Shown piece by piece: positions 8,481 through 18,029 of a stretch of DNA of 64,000 nt (position 1 is the first letter of the stretch; each line of letters opens with the position of its first letter). A program made the translations under genes and the position numbers. Source of the stretch: Anaerolineae bacterium (GTDB taxonomy: Bacteria; Chloroflexota; Anaerolineae; Aggregatilineales; Phototrophicaceae); contig JANWYT010000023.1 of the NCBI GenBank assembly GCA_025055175.1, positions 1 to 64,000 of the forward strand, read 5' to 3'. Under the pieces are notes generated by a model. That model was not told the origin of the DNA. It searched no databases and saw only the letters and a list, made by a program, of their open reading frames with translations.

Positions 8481-9329
8481 TCAGCGGCTCATCTCAACCA
8501 GGCGCCGCGTCTCTTCTTGGAACAAGTCCATCAGGTGGCGCGTTCGTGGCCCAGGCTGGCCTGATCCCAAAACCGTGTCATCGAGTTGCACCAACGGCAC
8601 GATCTGCTTGTTAGCCGCCGTGAGAAAAGCTTCGTCGGCTAGCGCCAGTTCGTCGTAGGGCAGCTCGCGGATGACCACGTCGTAGTGCGACCTGGCCAGC
8701 TCCAGCACCACGCCGCGCGTGATCCCTGGCAGGACGTCTTCACCTGGCGTCACCAGCCGATCTCCATAGAAGACGAAGAGGTTGGTCGTCGTGCCTTCTG
8801 TGACACAGCCGCATCGATTGAGGTAGAGCGCTTCCACGGCGCCCTGTTCGCGAGCTAGCTTAAGGGCCATGATGGCCGGAATGTAGTTGATGGACTTGGC
8901 CGCGTGCAAAATGCGCTCATAGGTGACGCTGATGGCCTTGACGCCACGCTCATACCACCAGGCAGGTGGTGGTTGCAGCGGAGTCACCATGACCAGCAGG
9001 CGCGGCTGGCCTTGCGGCGTGATGTTATCGATGCTAGAGCCGCCAGTCACGACGATGCGGATGGCGAATTCATCGGCCAGACCTGCGTTGCGGCGCAGCG
9101 TCTCGTAGACGATGGCAGCTATGTCGCCATCTGACCAGGGATACTCCAAGCCGATGAGGGCAGCAGAGCGGCGCAGACGCGCCAAGTTCTGGCCCAGACG
9201 GAAAGGACGGCCCTGATAGGTGCGCAAGAAGTCGAACGCGCCATAGCCACGTAGCACTGCTAAATCAGTGGCTGGGATGAAGGCTTCGTCGGCTTGGACG
9301 AACGCTCCATCAACGTAGAAGATGGACAT
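8481..9329 (-). CDS. Class IV PLP aminotransferase (D-alanine/branched-chain type)
   Basis: 282 residues, the usual length for fold-type IV aminotransferases. The catalytic lysine is Lys145 in HAAKSINY. It is followed by the family stretch GAVEALYLNRCG and VTEGTTTNLF (Glu178), which contacts the PLP ring nitrogen. LPGITRGVVLELA is the phosphate-binding turn. Such enzymes move amino groups between amino acids and 2-oxo acids; candidates are D-amino-acid transaminase, branched-chain transaminase or aminodeoxychorismate lyase. The N-terminal VLRGYGAFDFLRTY with its aromatic YGAF fits the DAAT/BCAT group. It stands between phage-type genes on the opposite strand, with its 3' end 3 bp from the preceding + strand gene. 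Confidence 0.85.
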   Translation of the reverse strand: MSIFYVDGAFVQADEAFIPATDLAVLRGYGAFDFLRTYQGRPFRLGQNLARLRRSAALIGLEYPWSDGDIAAIVYETLRRNAGLADEFAIRIVVTGGSSIDNITPQGQPRLLVMVTPLQPPPAWWYERGVKAISVTYERILHAAKSINYIPAIMALKLAREQGAVEALYLNRCGCVTEGTTTNLFVFYGDRLVTPGEDVLPGITRGVVLELARSHYDVVIRELPYDELALADEAFLTAANKQIVPLVQLDDTVLGSGQPGPRTRHLMDLFQEETRRLVEMSR

Positions 9330-9422
9330 ACAGCCCCTCGGTGATCCAATGCGAACAATGACGACTGCGAAGCGGCATTGTAGCAGAACGCCGAGGGGCG
9401 GTGATGGGCTAAAGTGAACAAA

Positions 9423-10655
9423 TCAACGCAGTTCGCTGCGGTAGGCGTCACCCAACACCTGCTCAAAAATGCTGGTGATGTTCAGGCGCACCAGCTCATG
9501 AGCGGGCAGCGGGATTTGATCTAGGATAGAGCGCAGCAGGACAGCGCTCACTGCCACGACGTAGCGCCCACGCTGGAGGTAAACGCGCGTGTCGCTGGTC
9601 TCGCCGCCATCGCAATCGGTGATGAGCTTGCTGAAGGCCAGCGGCACGCCGTCGATAGCTTCATAGCCCTCGGCGGTGTTCAGCGCGCTCAGGAATTCAT
9701 CAGCCAGGGCAGCGGACGCTTGTGCTGCGCTCTCATAAGCGTCCACCGTGTAGCTGATGGTCTGGAAGCCATAGCTAGCTCGGCAGCCGGTCTGGCTGAT
9801 GACCTGGCTGACGCGATAGGCGTGGCCATAGGTGGTGTAGTAGCTCTCGGCAGGGGCGCGCAGCGCTTCGGGGGCGGCAGCGATGGTGGCGGCGGTGTCC
9901 AGCACCTGCGCACCATCATTGCGGTCTAGGTCAGGCGGGAACTGGCCTTCAGCAGTCAGCTCGGCCATCGCTGCCACGAAGTCCTCAGCGACAGCGGGGG
10001 CAGGAGCGTCGAGGCTGACGGCCACGCTGGCAGGATCAGTGATGATGATGACTGTCTCCAGAGCAGCGCCGGGCGTGGTGGGATTGGCCTGTGGATCGCG
10101 CAGTGGCAAGGCGACGACGTTCTCATAGCCGTCCAGCACCTCGCCAAAGATGGTGTGGCGGTAGTTCAGCCAGCCTGTTTCGGCGGTGGTGATGAAGAAC
10201 TGCGAGCCGTTGGTGGCGGGGCCGGCGTTAGCCATCGCCAGCAGGCCGGGGCGGTCGAAGGTCAAGAAGCCGACAGGTTCGTCTTTGAAGCGATAGCCGG
10301 GGCCGCCGGCGCCGCTGCCCGTCGGATCGCCGCCCTGAGCCATGAAGTCTTGCAGCACGCGGTGGAAAGTCGTGTTGTTGTAGAAGCCGTTCTGGGCCAG
10401 GAAGACGAAGCTGTTCACCGTGATCGGCGTATAGGCTTCGAACAGATCGACGTAGACCGCGCCCGTCTGCGTGCAGAAGATGGCCCGATAATCGACGCCG
10501 CCCTCCAAGACCTGTTCGGGCTGCGCGTAATCGCGGGTGGCTGGCTCGGCTTTGCTGGCCTGGGCGCACCATTCGGCAGGGCTGAGCGGGGTCGTCTGGG
10601 CCAGAGCTGCGCTGCTCAGAGCGGCCAGCAGCACCACATATGCGAAGTATCTCAT
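9423..10655 (-). CDS. Secreted cyclophilin-type peptidyl-prolyl isomerase with extra C-terminal domain
   Basis: About 410 residues. A signal peptide (residues 1-20, ending AALAQ) sends it out of the cytoplasm. A cyclophilin domain of about 150 residues has FHRV (active-site Arg), MAQGGDPTGSG, GSQFFIT and a RHTIFGEV match to the usual KHTVFG strand. The active-site Trp seen in human cyclophilin A is not evident, as in many bacterial cyclophilins. The last 160 residues form an unidentified domain with two cysteines (QTGCRASYG, ITDCDGG). The start at 10655 is chosen because a signal peptide follows at once and GAGGACGAAC precedes it; the open frame extends 55 codons upstream with no such features. 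A -10-like TATAAG lies around 10672-10677 on this strand. Confidence 0.85.
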   Translation of the reverse strand: MRYFAYVVLLAALSSAALAQTTPLSPAEWCAQASKAEPATRDYAQPEQVLEGGVDYRAIFCTQTGAVYVDLFEAYTPITVNSFVFLAQNGFYNNTTFHRVLQDFMAQGGDPTGSGAGGPGYRFKDEPVGFLTFDRPGLLAMANAGPATNGSQFFITTAETGWLNYRHTIFGEVLDGYENVVALPLRDPQANPTTPGAALETVIIITDPASVAVSLDAPAPAVAEDFVAAMAELTAEGQFPPDLDRNDGAQVLDTAATIAAAPEALRAPAESYYTTYGHAYRVSQVISQTGCRASYGFQTISYTVDAYESAAQASAALADEFLSALNTAEGYEAIDGVPLAFSKLITDCDGGETSDTRVYLQRGRYVVAVSAVLLRSILDQIPLPAHELVRLNITSIFEQVLGDAYRSELR

Positions 10656-10724
10656 TGTTCGTCCTCGTGAGCTTATAAAAGGGTCTCCCTTAGCATAGCC
10701 TAAATAGGCAGAAAGGCAATTGTC

Positions 10725-11498
10725 ATGCTGAATCCTCCCGCAAGTTTGGCGACCCTGGCGGCCTTCCAGCGCTTCCTGGGCCTGCCCAACGACTCGCCCT
10801 CTGATGAAGCCGTGCGCCAATGGGCGGCGCTGGGGGCAGCCAGCGCCCTACTGGAACTGGCGACGCGCCGTCGCCTCTTGCCGCTGCGCGCCCGCTTAGC
10901 CCACCGCGTGCCGCGCTCGGATCGTTCCGAGTTGCTGCTGCGCGCTGACCTGTTGGAGCTGTATAGCCTCAGCGATGGAGACGGCCAGCTCATCCCGCTA
11001 GGATCGGTGGTGATGATCTGCGAAGGTGTGCTGCACCGCCTGGATGGAGTCTTCTGGGACGGTGACAGCGGGGTGCAGGTGGACGGACTGTGGGGTTGGC
11101 ATCCTCTGCCAGAGCAGGCGTGGCAGATTCGCGATAGCCTGCAAGCCTCGCTCAGCGCTGGGGCGGAGCTGGCCCAGGTGGCCGACGCCGATGCCCCACA
11201 AGCCGACGGCCTGGCTCGCTTCCAGGTGGGCCAACTGCTGCGTCTGGACGATGAGCTGGCCTGGGTGCTGGCAGTGGACGCAACCCAAAATCGCCTGCGT
11301 TTGCTGCGCAGCGCGCGCGGCACGACCGCCCAGGCTCATGCGTCGGGCGCGCCTTTGGCGGTCTATCAGCCGCCAGCCGACCTGCACTTGGCCTGCCTGC
11401 GTCTGGCAGCCTGGTGCTACCGCCAGCCCGACCAATCAGCTTGGGAAGCTGCTCCGTTGGGCGACGACCTAGTGCGTTACGTCCGTTTGAGCGTTTAG
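10725..11498 (+). CDS. Phage head-tail connector-like protein
   Basis: A 257-residue protein. It has a helical N-terminus (LATLAAFQRFLGLP, WAALGAASALLELATRR), a beta-rich centre (LIPLGSVVMICEG, VLAVDATQNRLRLLR) and a closing helix (LHLACLRLAAWCYRQ). This helical-beta-helical order, beginning with a short gp6-like helix pair, resembles phage connector/adaptor proteins, but sequence support is weak. The assignment leans on the order capsid, connector, tail completion, tail hub in the region. RBS AAAGG precedes the ATG. The frame is intact. It starts a four-gene + strand run with short gaps. If it is not a connector, it is an unknown protein of the same module. Confidence 0.5.
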   Translation: MLNPPASLATLAAFQRFLGLPNDSPSDEAVRQWAALGAASALLELATRRRLLPLRARLAHRVPRSDRSELLLRADLLELYSLSDGDGQLIPLGSVVMICEGVLHRLDGVFWDGDSGVQVDGLWGWHPLPEQAWQIRDSLQASLSAGAELAQVADADAPQADGLARFQVGQLLRLDDELAWVLAVDATQNRLRLLRSARGTTAQAHASGAPLAVYQPPADLHLACLRLAAWCYRQPDQSAWEAAPLGDDLVRYVRLSV

Positions 11499-11510
11499 GA
11501 GCGACATCTC

Positions 11511-11963
11511 ATGAGCTACGCACTCGCTCTGGAGCGCCTGGCCAGCCTGGAAGTCGTGGGCGTGGCCACGCGCTTGCCGCTGGCCGCCCAGCCCGCTGCT
11601 CTGTGGCGCGCCCAGTTGCCTGCCTTGCTACTCACTCCTCTGGAGGTTGAAGGCCAGCCCTTCTTCCGCGAACGCAGCGGCCAAGCCTTCCAGGCCTCCA
11701 GCTTCGATGCCGGCCCGCACCTGGCCAGCGCCCAGGCCAACCATCTGCTCTTCGTCGCCCCGGCGCAGCCCGCGCTCGGCTCACACCTGCCACGCCTGGC
11801 CCACCTCATCGACAGCTATCTGCTGGCTTTGAAGGACAATCCCACCTTAGGCGGCGCGCTGGCCCGTCCAGCCCGCGTCCACCTAGAAGCGCGCACCTTG
11901 ACTTGGGGCAGCGTCGATTATCTGGCCTGCGTCTTCCGCCACCACTGGGAGCTAGCACTATGA
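11511..11963 (+). CDS. Phage tail-completion/minor tail-like protein
   Basis: A 150-residue protein starting 12 bp after the previous gene with a strong RBS (AGGAGC, 8 nt). It has an N-terminal helix (ALERLASLEV), a mid helix (LPRLAHLIDSYLLALKDNP) and a terminal strand pair (VHLEARTLTWGSVDYLACVFRHHWEL). A short helical-beta protein placed directly after a connector matches the position of tail terminator or neck proteins in siphophages, which cap the tail tube. Its stop is overlapped by the next start (ATGA), so the two are translationally coupled. The call is positional and moderate; no diagnostic motif is visible. Confidence 0.5.
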   Translation: MSYALALERLASLEVVGVATRLPLAAQPAALWRAQLPALLLTPLEVEGQPFFRERSGQAFQASSFDAGPHLASAQANHLLFVAPAQPALGSHLPRLAHLIDSYLLALKDNPTLGGALARPARVHLEARTLTWGSVDYLACVFRHHWELAL

Positions 11964-13444
11964 GCGGCCTACGCCTGTGGATCGCTGACGCGCACGACGA
12001 GGGCGCTGTCTCTGCTCAGGATTGGACGCCTCAGGTGATCCGCCTGCGCTGGCGGCTGGGCTTCACTGACGCCGACCAGGCCGTCGCCCCCATCGGCGAA
12101 GCCGAAGCCGAGTTGCACGATCCCTACATAGCGCACCCTGATCGGCTGGCTGCCTGGCAGGCGCTGCTGGGACGGCGCGTGCAGATTCGTCGGGGTCAGA
12201 CGCCCTTGTTCACGGGCTACGTCTGGTCGATTGAGCCGAGCCTGGGGCGCTGGGCGTCTGGCCGAGCTGTGCTGCGCGCCCGCGACGTCCTGGCGGCGCT
12301 GGACGCGGCCCCGCTGGAAGCGCCGCCATTGCGTCAGGCTCGCGCTGACGATTGGATCGCTCATGTGTTGGCGCACACGCGCCGCCTGCCTCCTGTCTTG
12401 CAGGGGCGTTGGCTGCTGGGCCGAGCCAGGCTGCGCCAGGACGCGCGCTTGGCCCGCCTACGCCAGGCCCAAACGCAGACAGGGATCAGCCGCTTGGGCC
12501 TGCTGGATGGCTGCGACGCACTGCGCGTCCTAGAAGCCATTGCTCGTGTAGTCGAAGCCGAGGGGGGTCGCTTCTTCGTGGACGAGGGCGGCGCTCTTCG
12601 CTTCCTGAATCGCCACGCGGCCCTGCGGCCTACGGCCCTGCGCGCCACGCTAGACGAAGCCTGGGAAGCAGCGGAGTGGCAGGAGCAGCCCGTCGTCGGG
12701 CGCGTGCAGGTGCGCTTGCGCCCGCGCAGCAGCGGCACACAAGCTCAGATCATCTGGAGAATGGCTCAGCCGCTCAGTTTGGGGCCAGGCGAAACGCGCC
12801 GCGTGTTGGCCTACTTCCTCACGCCTGAGGGCCAACCGCTCAGCGTGGAGGGCCTGCAAACGCCGCGACGCGGCCAAGATTACCAGGCCATCAGCCTGGG
12901 CCACCCGCAACACGCCGCTCAGTTAGAAGCCGTGCTGAGCGCCATCAGTCCCAGCAGCGCCGCCATCGACTGGCGCAACAACTCAGCTTCGCGCGTCGTC
13001 GTCCAGGCAGGGGCGACCCTGCGAGCCACGCCCATCCAACAAGGCGCGCCGCTGGTGGTGGAAGAGACTGCCCTGGACGCCGAGGCGCGCTATTCGGCTC
13101 ATACCCTGTTGCTCAATCTGCCCGCTCTGGACGACGTGGAGCAGGCTCGCGCCCGCGCGCGCTATCTGTTGGCCCGCCTACGTCAGCCCCGCGCACTGCT
13201 GCGCTCTATCCGCTTAACCACGCCCCAACATGCCGCCCTGTTGACCTCAGCCCGCCTGATGGACGCCTTGCGCCTGCGTCTGCACCAGCCCACCCACGAC
13301 AGGCGCTATCTGCTCATCGGCGTAGAGGCTCAGGCGGAAGCAGGACGCTGGTGGGCCACCTGGCGGCTCGCGCCGCTGGAAGAGAAGCGCTTTTGGGCGC
13401 TGGGCCAAGCTCGCCTGCGCCAAGATAGCACGCTGGCCTATTGA
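11960..13444 (+). CDS. Phage tail hub / baseplate-like protein
   Basis: A 494-residue protein. The N-terminal domain carries a gpD/XkdQ-like pattern: WTPQVIRLRWRLGF, then HDPYIAHPDRLAAWQALLGRRVQIRRGQ and LFTGYVWSIEP. In tail hub proteins this is the beta-rich domain that defines an interface and its measurement frame. A middle domain (GCDALRVLEAIARVVEAEGG, FFVDEGGALRFLNRH) matches the second hub domain. The C-terminal part is a beta domain ending in HDRRYLLIGVEAQAEAGRWW. The ATG at 11960 overlaps the previous stop; a longer upstream frame is rejected for lack of an RBS. No tape-measure gene precedes it, which is unusual for a complete tail module. Confidence 0.6.
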   Translation: MSGLRLWIADAHDEGAVSAQDWTPQVIRLRWRLGFTDADQAVAPIGEAEAELHDPYIAHPDRLAAWQALLGRRVQIRRGQTPLFTGYVWSIEPSLGRWASGRAVLRARDVLAALDAAPLEAPPLRQARADDWIAHVLAHTRRLPPVLQGRWLLGRARLRQDARLARLRQAQTQTGISRLGLLDGCDALRVLEAIARVVEAEGGRFFVDEGGALRFLNRHAALRPTALRATLDEAWEAAEWQEQPVVGRVQVRLRPRSSGTQAQIIWRMAQPLSLGPGETRRVLAYFLTPEGQPLSVEGLQTPRRGQDYQAISLGHPQHAAQLEAVLSAISPSSAAIDWRNNSASRVVVQAGATLRATPIQQGAPLVVEETALDAEARYSAHTLLLNLPALDDVEQARARARYLLARLRQPRALLRSIRLTTPQHAALLTSARLMDALRLRLHQPTHDRRYLLIGVEAQAEAGRWWATWRLAPLEEKRFWALGQARLRQDSTLAY

Positions 13445-13489
13445 ACGATCATCATATCAACGCAGACACAGAACAGAGAGGAGCATCTC

Positions 13490-14020
13490 ATGCCCTGGCA
13501 CGCGCCCATCACTTGGCAGGTCGATCAACTGGTCACAGAAGGCGACCTGAACGCACAAATCCGCGACAACATGCTTTACCTCAAAGGCCGCGCAGATCGC
13601 GCGCTGGTATCGGCTCTGCCGATCAGCTTGGACATCAGCACCAGCAGCACCCAATGGAGCGACATACAGGCTGATACGCTCTCCATCGGCATGGTGACGG
13701 CTGGCGGCCCCGTGTTGCTGGGCTTCAGCGGCGTCTTCAGCACCACCTCCACCGCCGAGACGGTAGTGCAGCTCGATTTTTCGGTAGATGGCCTGCGCTA
13801 TGTCGGTGGCGAGGGCCTAGCTGTGGCTAACGTGCGCAGCGGCGTCATCACCTTGCAGCACGACCACGTCCTCATGCAGGCCCTGGTGATGAATTTGGCA
13901 GCAGGCTCGCACACCTTCCGCCCCCAGTGGCGCTTGGCCAGCGGGGTGAGCGTCCTGTTGCGCGGCGGCAACACAGCAGGAGCGCAATTCCGCCCACACC
14001 TGTGGGCCATCGAATTCTAG
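13490..14020 (+). CDS. Phage tail tip/fibre-like protein
   Basis: A 176-residue protein that opens with WHAPITWQVDQLVTEGDLNAQIRDNMLYLK. This segment recurs at the N-terminus of phage and prophage tail-fibre or virion-associated proteins (a helix after TWQ..QLVT..DLN). The remainder is beta-rich (VLLGFSGVFST, VVQLDFSVDGLRYVGG, AAGSHTFRPQWRL) and ends with LWAIEF, consistent with a trimeric beta-sandwich head. A good RBS (GAGAGGAGC, about 7 nt) precedes the ATG. It closes the phage-type run; the next gene is a cellular membrane protein on the other strand. The ligand is unknown. Confidence 0.65.
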   Translation: MPWHAPITWQVDQLVTEGDLNAQIRDNMLYLKGRADRALVSALPISLDISTSSTQWSDIQADTLSIGMVTAGGPVLLGFSGVFSTTSTAETVVQLDFSVDGLRYVGGEGLAVANVRSGVITLQHDHVLMQALVMNLAAGSHTFRPQWRLASGVSVLLRGGNTAGAQFRPHLWAIEF

Positions 14021-14050
14021 CGGCGTCCCTCAGTTGTGGCTTGTTGTGCT

Positions 14051-14854
14051 TCAGGCGCTCACGGCGAAAGCCAGCAGGGCCATCATGAGGCCATAGCCCG
14101 CGTGAGCCATGATAGCGGCTGCTGTGCTGGCCGTGCGCAGACGTACCGCTCCCAGCACCAGCCCCCAGCCAAACGGCACGATCAGGCCATACCAGAAGGC
14201 CGCCGCGCCGCCTAATCCGCTGCCGTAGGCCAGGACATGATAGATGGCCAGCAGGGCTGCCATGCCCAAGTAGCCTGCCCAGGGCCCCAGCGAAGCGCGC
14301 AAGCGCGGCAGGATCACGCCAGCGAAGACTAGCCCATGCACGATGGGCTGCACGACCAGCAGCAGCAGCCCACCCGCCAACCAGTCTGCCAGGCCAGACG
14401 CGCCACGCAGTTCCAGCGCCCCCAAGAAGACGCCGCTGGCTAGGCCGGCCAACACGTCCAGAGTCAGCGCGCTGGTCGCCCCCAGCAGGGCTAGCAGCAG
14501 CGGGTGACTGCGCGGCTTCACCAGGCGCAAGGCAGCGTAATCGGCTTGAGTGCGCGTGCGCACCGCCCAGACATAGGCGCCCACCACCACCAGTCCCACA
14601 ATCCAGCCCACCAAAAGCGCCCCCACTGTCAGGCCACGACTGCCGCTCAGGGTGGTGGCCACGCCTGCGCCCAGAGCCAACACGCCCAGGGCCAGGGCCA
14701 GCAGGGTCAAGCCGACTTCGCTCAGCGGCCAGGGCGGAGCGAGCTGCGGCGTGCCGATGAGGGCTAGCAACGATTTGTCTGTGGTGGGTGCAGCCGAGGC
14801 TGAAGCAGAGGTGGACGAGGTTTGTGCCGTCGGACGGCGCGATTTCTTGCTCAT
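14051..14854 (-). CDS. CPBP-like polytopic membrane protein with altered catalytic motif
   Basis: About 268 residues. A cytoplasmic Ser/Thr/Ala-rich N-terminus is followed by roughly seven to eight transmembrane helices. The layout matches CPBP (Abi/CaaX protease and bacteriocin-processing) membrane proteins. The signature EExxxR is replaced by VHGLVFAGVILPRL, so both glutamates are missing. Later histidine motifs are partly kept (IYHVLAYG, AHAGYG). If it belongs to CPBP it is probably not a protease. ATG at 14854 has GAGAGG about 10 nt upstream; an upstream start adds a basic leader with no RBS. It is transcribed divergently from the TetR-like gene, which may be its regulator. Confidence 0.55.
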   Translation of the reverse strand: MSKKSRRPTAQTSSTSASASAAPTTDKSLLALIGTPQLAPPWPLSEVGLTLLALALGVLALGAGVATTLSGSRGLTVGALLVGWIVGLVVVGAYVWAVRTRTQADYAALRLVKPRSHPLLLALLGATSALTLDVLAGLASGVFLGALELRGASGLADWLAGGLLLLVVQPIVHGLVFAGVILPRLRASLGPWAGYLGMAALLAIYHVLAYGSGLGGAAAFWYGLIVPFGWGLVLGAVRLRTASTAAAIMAHAGYGLMMALLAFAVSA

Positions 14855-15031
14855 CAAACTAAGCCTCTCAGGGCGACGTGGACAAAGGATAAGCCGACGA
14901 TAGCGCACTGCCATGAGAGAGAGTAGGATAGTCAACTAAGCAGTTGCTCAGCGGCGCTTGATCGTTCAGAACATTCGTGATAGATTGAGTCTGCCGATCG
15001 TATTCTCTGCTGAGGCTGTCGTATTACTCCT

Positions 15032-15703
15032 ATGCCCCTCACTGCCGTTTTGCCCCCAGAAGTCGTGACCACCAATGGATCACCCCTAGTTCAGGCAGCG
15101 CTAGCGTTGTGGCGCGACGGTGGCTATCATCGCCACGGCCTGGCCGACCTGGCCGCTCATGCTGGCGCGGATGTCCTAACCTATCCCTGCAAAGAAGCCC
15201 TGACTGTCGATCTGTGGCGGGCGCTCAACCATGAGACGTGGTCACAGATCGACGAGCTATCCCCATCGCACATGGCTCAACGCTTCGGCCAAACGCTCAG
15301 CGCCAAGCTGGCCCAGCTAAGCCCTTACCGCGCTGCATTGGCGGCCTTGTATGCCCACAGCGCCACCGACGAGAGCAGCCCTTGGCGTCCGCCGCACGGC
15401 CTGAGCGACCCCATGCTGGATGTGTACCGCCAAGTCGTGATCCGTTCCACTGACTTACCCAGCAAGCCTGAAGAAGTTGAACAGCTCGCCACCCTGTTCT
15501 ATGGTTTGCAGCATTTTGTCGTCCTGTTTTGGTTATACGACCGCACTCAGGGTCAGCGCGCTACCCACATGCTGGCAGACTTCCTGCAAGAGGCGGTGCG
15601 CATTATGCGCCCCATGATGATGATGCCCATCTTCAGCAAAGCTCTGGCCAAAGTCGCTGAGCTGCTGCAAATAGCCTTCAGCGAGCCGCACGCCTCAGAC
15701 TGA
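15032..15703 (+). CDS. TetR-like transcriptional regulator
   Basis: A 223-residue, mostly helical protein. Residues about 20-65 resemble a TetR N-terminal HTH (QAALALWRDGGYHRHGLADLAAHAGADVLTYPCKEAL). The GYHRHGLADLA segment stands where TetR proteins have GY..TS...IA, and the recognition helix position is poorly conserved. The C-terminal part (LATLFYGLQHFVVLFWLYD, ATHMLADFLQEAVRIM) looks like the dimerising ligand-binding domain. It is divergent from the CPBP-like gene. No palindromic operator was seen in the 180-bp gap. No good RBS precedes the ATG. The call is moderate because the HTH is degenerate. Confidence 0.65.
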   Translation: MPLTAVLPPEVVTTNGSPLVQAALALWRDGGYHRHGLADLAAHAGADVLTYPCKEALTVDLWRALNHETWSQIDELSPSHMAQRFGQTLSAKLAQLSPYRAALAALYAHSATDESSPWRPPHGLSDPMLDVYRQVVIRSTDLPSKPEEVEQLATLFYGLQHFVVLFWLYDRTQGQRATHMLADFLQEAVRIMRPMMMMPIFSKALAKVAELLQIAFSEPHASD

Positions 15704-15758
15704 TTTTCGGCCCGATCTGGGATAATTCCGAGGGGCGCGCTCTGGTCGAATGAGACGC

Positions 15759-15787
15759 AAAAAGCCCCTCACCAGGGTGAGGGGCTT
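15759..15787 (-). terminator. Rho-independent terminator of groESL
   Basis: A perfect 12-bp stem (15762-15773 with 15776-15787, core AGCCCCTCACC) with a 2-base loop is followed on the minus strand by a T5 run (complement of 15759-15763). It lies about 40 bp after the groEL stop and ends the groES-groEL transcript. The + strand side has no T run, so it is probably one-directional. Confidence 0.88.
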
Positions 15788-15828
15788 CTCGCTGAGGAGT
15801 CGCTCAGAGGGCGACAGAGGGGACAGGT

Positions 15829-17481
<1,653 letters not shown>

Positions 17482-17540
17482 CTTGGTCTATCCTCGTGTA
17501 TGGTCTACGGTTCTTGATGATGATTTACGATGAGTCGGGC

Positions 17541-17831
17541 TTAGCTCTCAACGATGCCCAAAATGTCGCTTTCCTTCATGATGAGCAGCTTCTTATCGCC
17601 CATCTTGATTTCCGTGCCGGCGTACTTGGCGAACAGCACCTTGTCGCCCACCTTCACTTCCATCTCGATGCGCTCGCCGTCCTCGTCGAAACGACCTTTG
17701 CCAGCGGCGATCACCAGGCCTTGTTGCGGCTTCTCTTTGGCTGTCTCTGGCAGCACCAGGCCCATGGCCGTCGTCGCTTCCTGCTCAATCGGTTCGACCA
17801 CGACGCGGTCGCCCAAAGGACGAATGTTCAT
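17541..17831 (-). CDS. groES: Co-chaperonin GroES
   Basis: 96 residues from the ATG at 17831, which has a strong Shine-Dalgarno (GGAGGGT, about 6 nt). The upstream extension in the open frame (19 codons) has no family similarity and is rejected. [33 protein letters not shown] holds the mobile loop that binds Gro[20 protein letters not shown] and [14 protein letters not shown] are the standard C-terminal strands. It is the first gene of the groES-groEL operon, preceded by a promoter and CIRCE operator. Confidence 0.97.
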   Translation of the reverse strand: MNIRPLGDRVVVEPIEQEATTAMGLVLPETAKEKPQQGLVIAAGKGRFDEDGERIEMEVKVGDKVLFAKYAGTEIKMGDKKLLIMKESDILGIVES

Positions 17832-17877
17832 CTGCTTACCCTCCGTAGTGTGTTGTGGCGTTGCCGTCCAACGAATT

Positions 17878-17904
17878 TTAGCACTCAAGCGCTTTGACTG
17901 CTAA
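17878..17904. promoter_or_regulatory. CIRCE operator (HrcA binding site)
   Basis: TTAGCACTC, nine bases, GACTGCTAA: a match to the CIRCE consensus (TTAGCACTC-N9-GAGTGCTAA) with one mismatch in the right arm. It lies between the groESL promoter and the groES start, as in CIRCE-controlled heat-shock operons, where HrcA blocks transcription until heat or misfolding frees the site. hrcA itself is not in the window. Confidence 0.95.
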
Positions 17905-17915
17905 ATTACGCTGAT

Positions 17916-17945
17916 AGAATAGCATAGAAGGACGCTCAGCGTCAA
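17916..17945 (-). promoter_or_regulatory. groESL promoter
   Basis: On the minus strand TTGACG (complement of 17940-17945), an 18-base spacer, then TATTCT (complement of 17916-17921). This is a good housekeeping-type promoter just upstream of the CIRCE element. The start point would fall about at the CIRCE edge, as expected for HrcA repression. Confidence 0.8.
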
Positions 17946-17950
17946 CACTT

Positions 17951-17977
17951 CTAGCAAACTTCTTATACAGTTGCTAA
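17951..17977. promoter_or_regulatory. Second, degenerate CIRCE-like inverted repeat
   Basis: CTAGCAAAC, nine bases, AGTTGCTAA, read on the + strand: it has the 9-9-9 geometry of CIRCE and keeps the outer TAGC/GCTAA half-sites but not the inner bases. It lies directly upstream of the -35. It may be an auxiliary HrcA site or chance. A further GGTGCTAAG half-site lies at 17981-17989. Confidence 0.4.
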
Positions 17978-18029
17978 AGTGGTGCTAAGAGCTTGAGATT
18001 GAAGAGGGGGCAGGTCGGCACTCAGTATC

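Noticed and set aside
10656-10820. Upstream extension of the cyclophilin frame
   Set aside because: It lacks an RBS and would hide the signal peptide; the likely promoter and Shine-Dalgarno lie inside it.
5847-14020. Complete inducible prophage
   Set aside because: No integrase, repressor, terminase, portal, tape measure, holin or endolysin and no attachment-site repeats were seen.
15703-15787. Shared bidirectional terminator for the TetR-like gene
   Set aside because: Only the minus-strand side of the hairpin has a T run.
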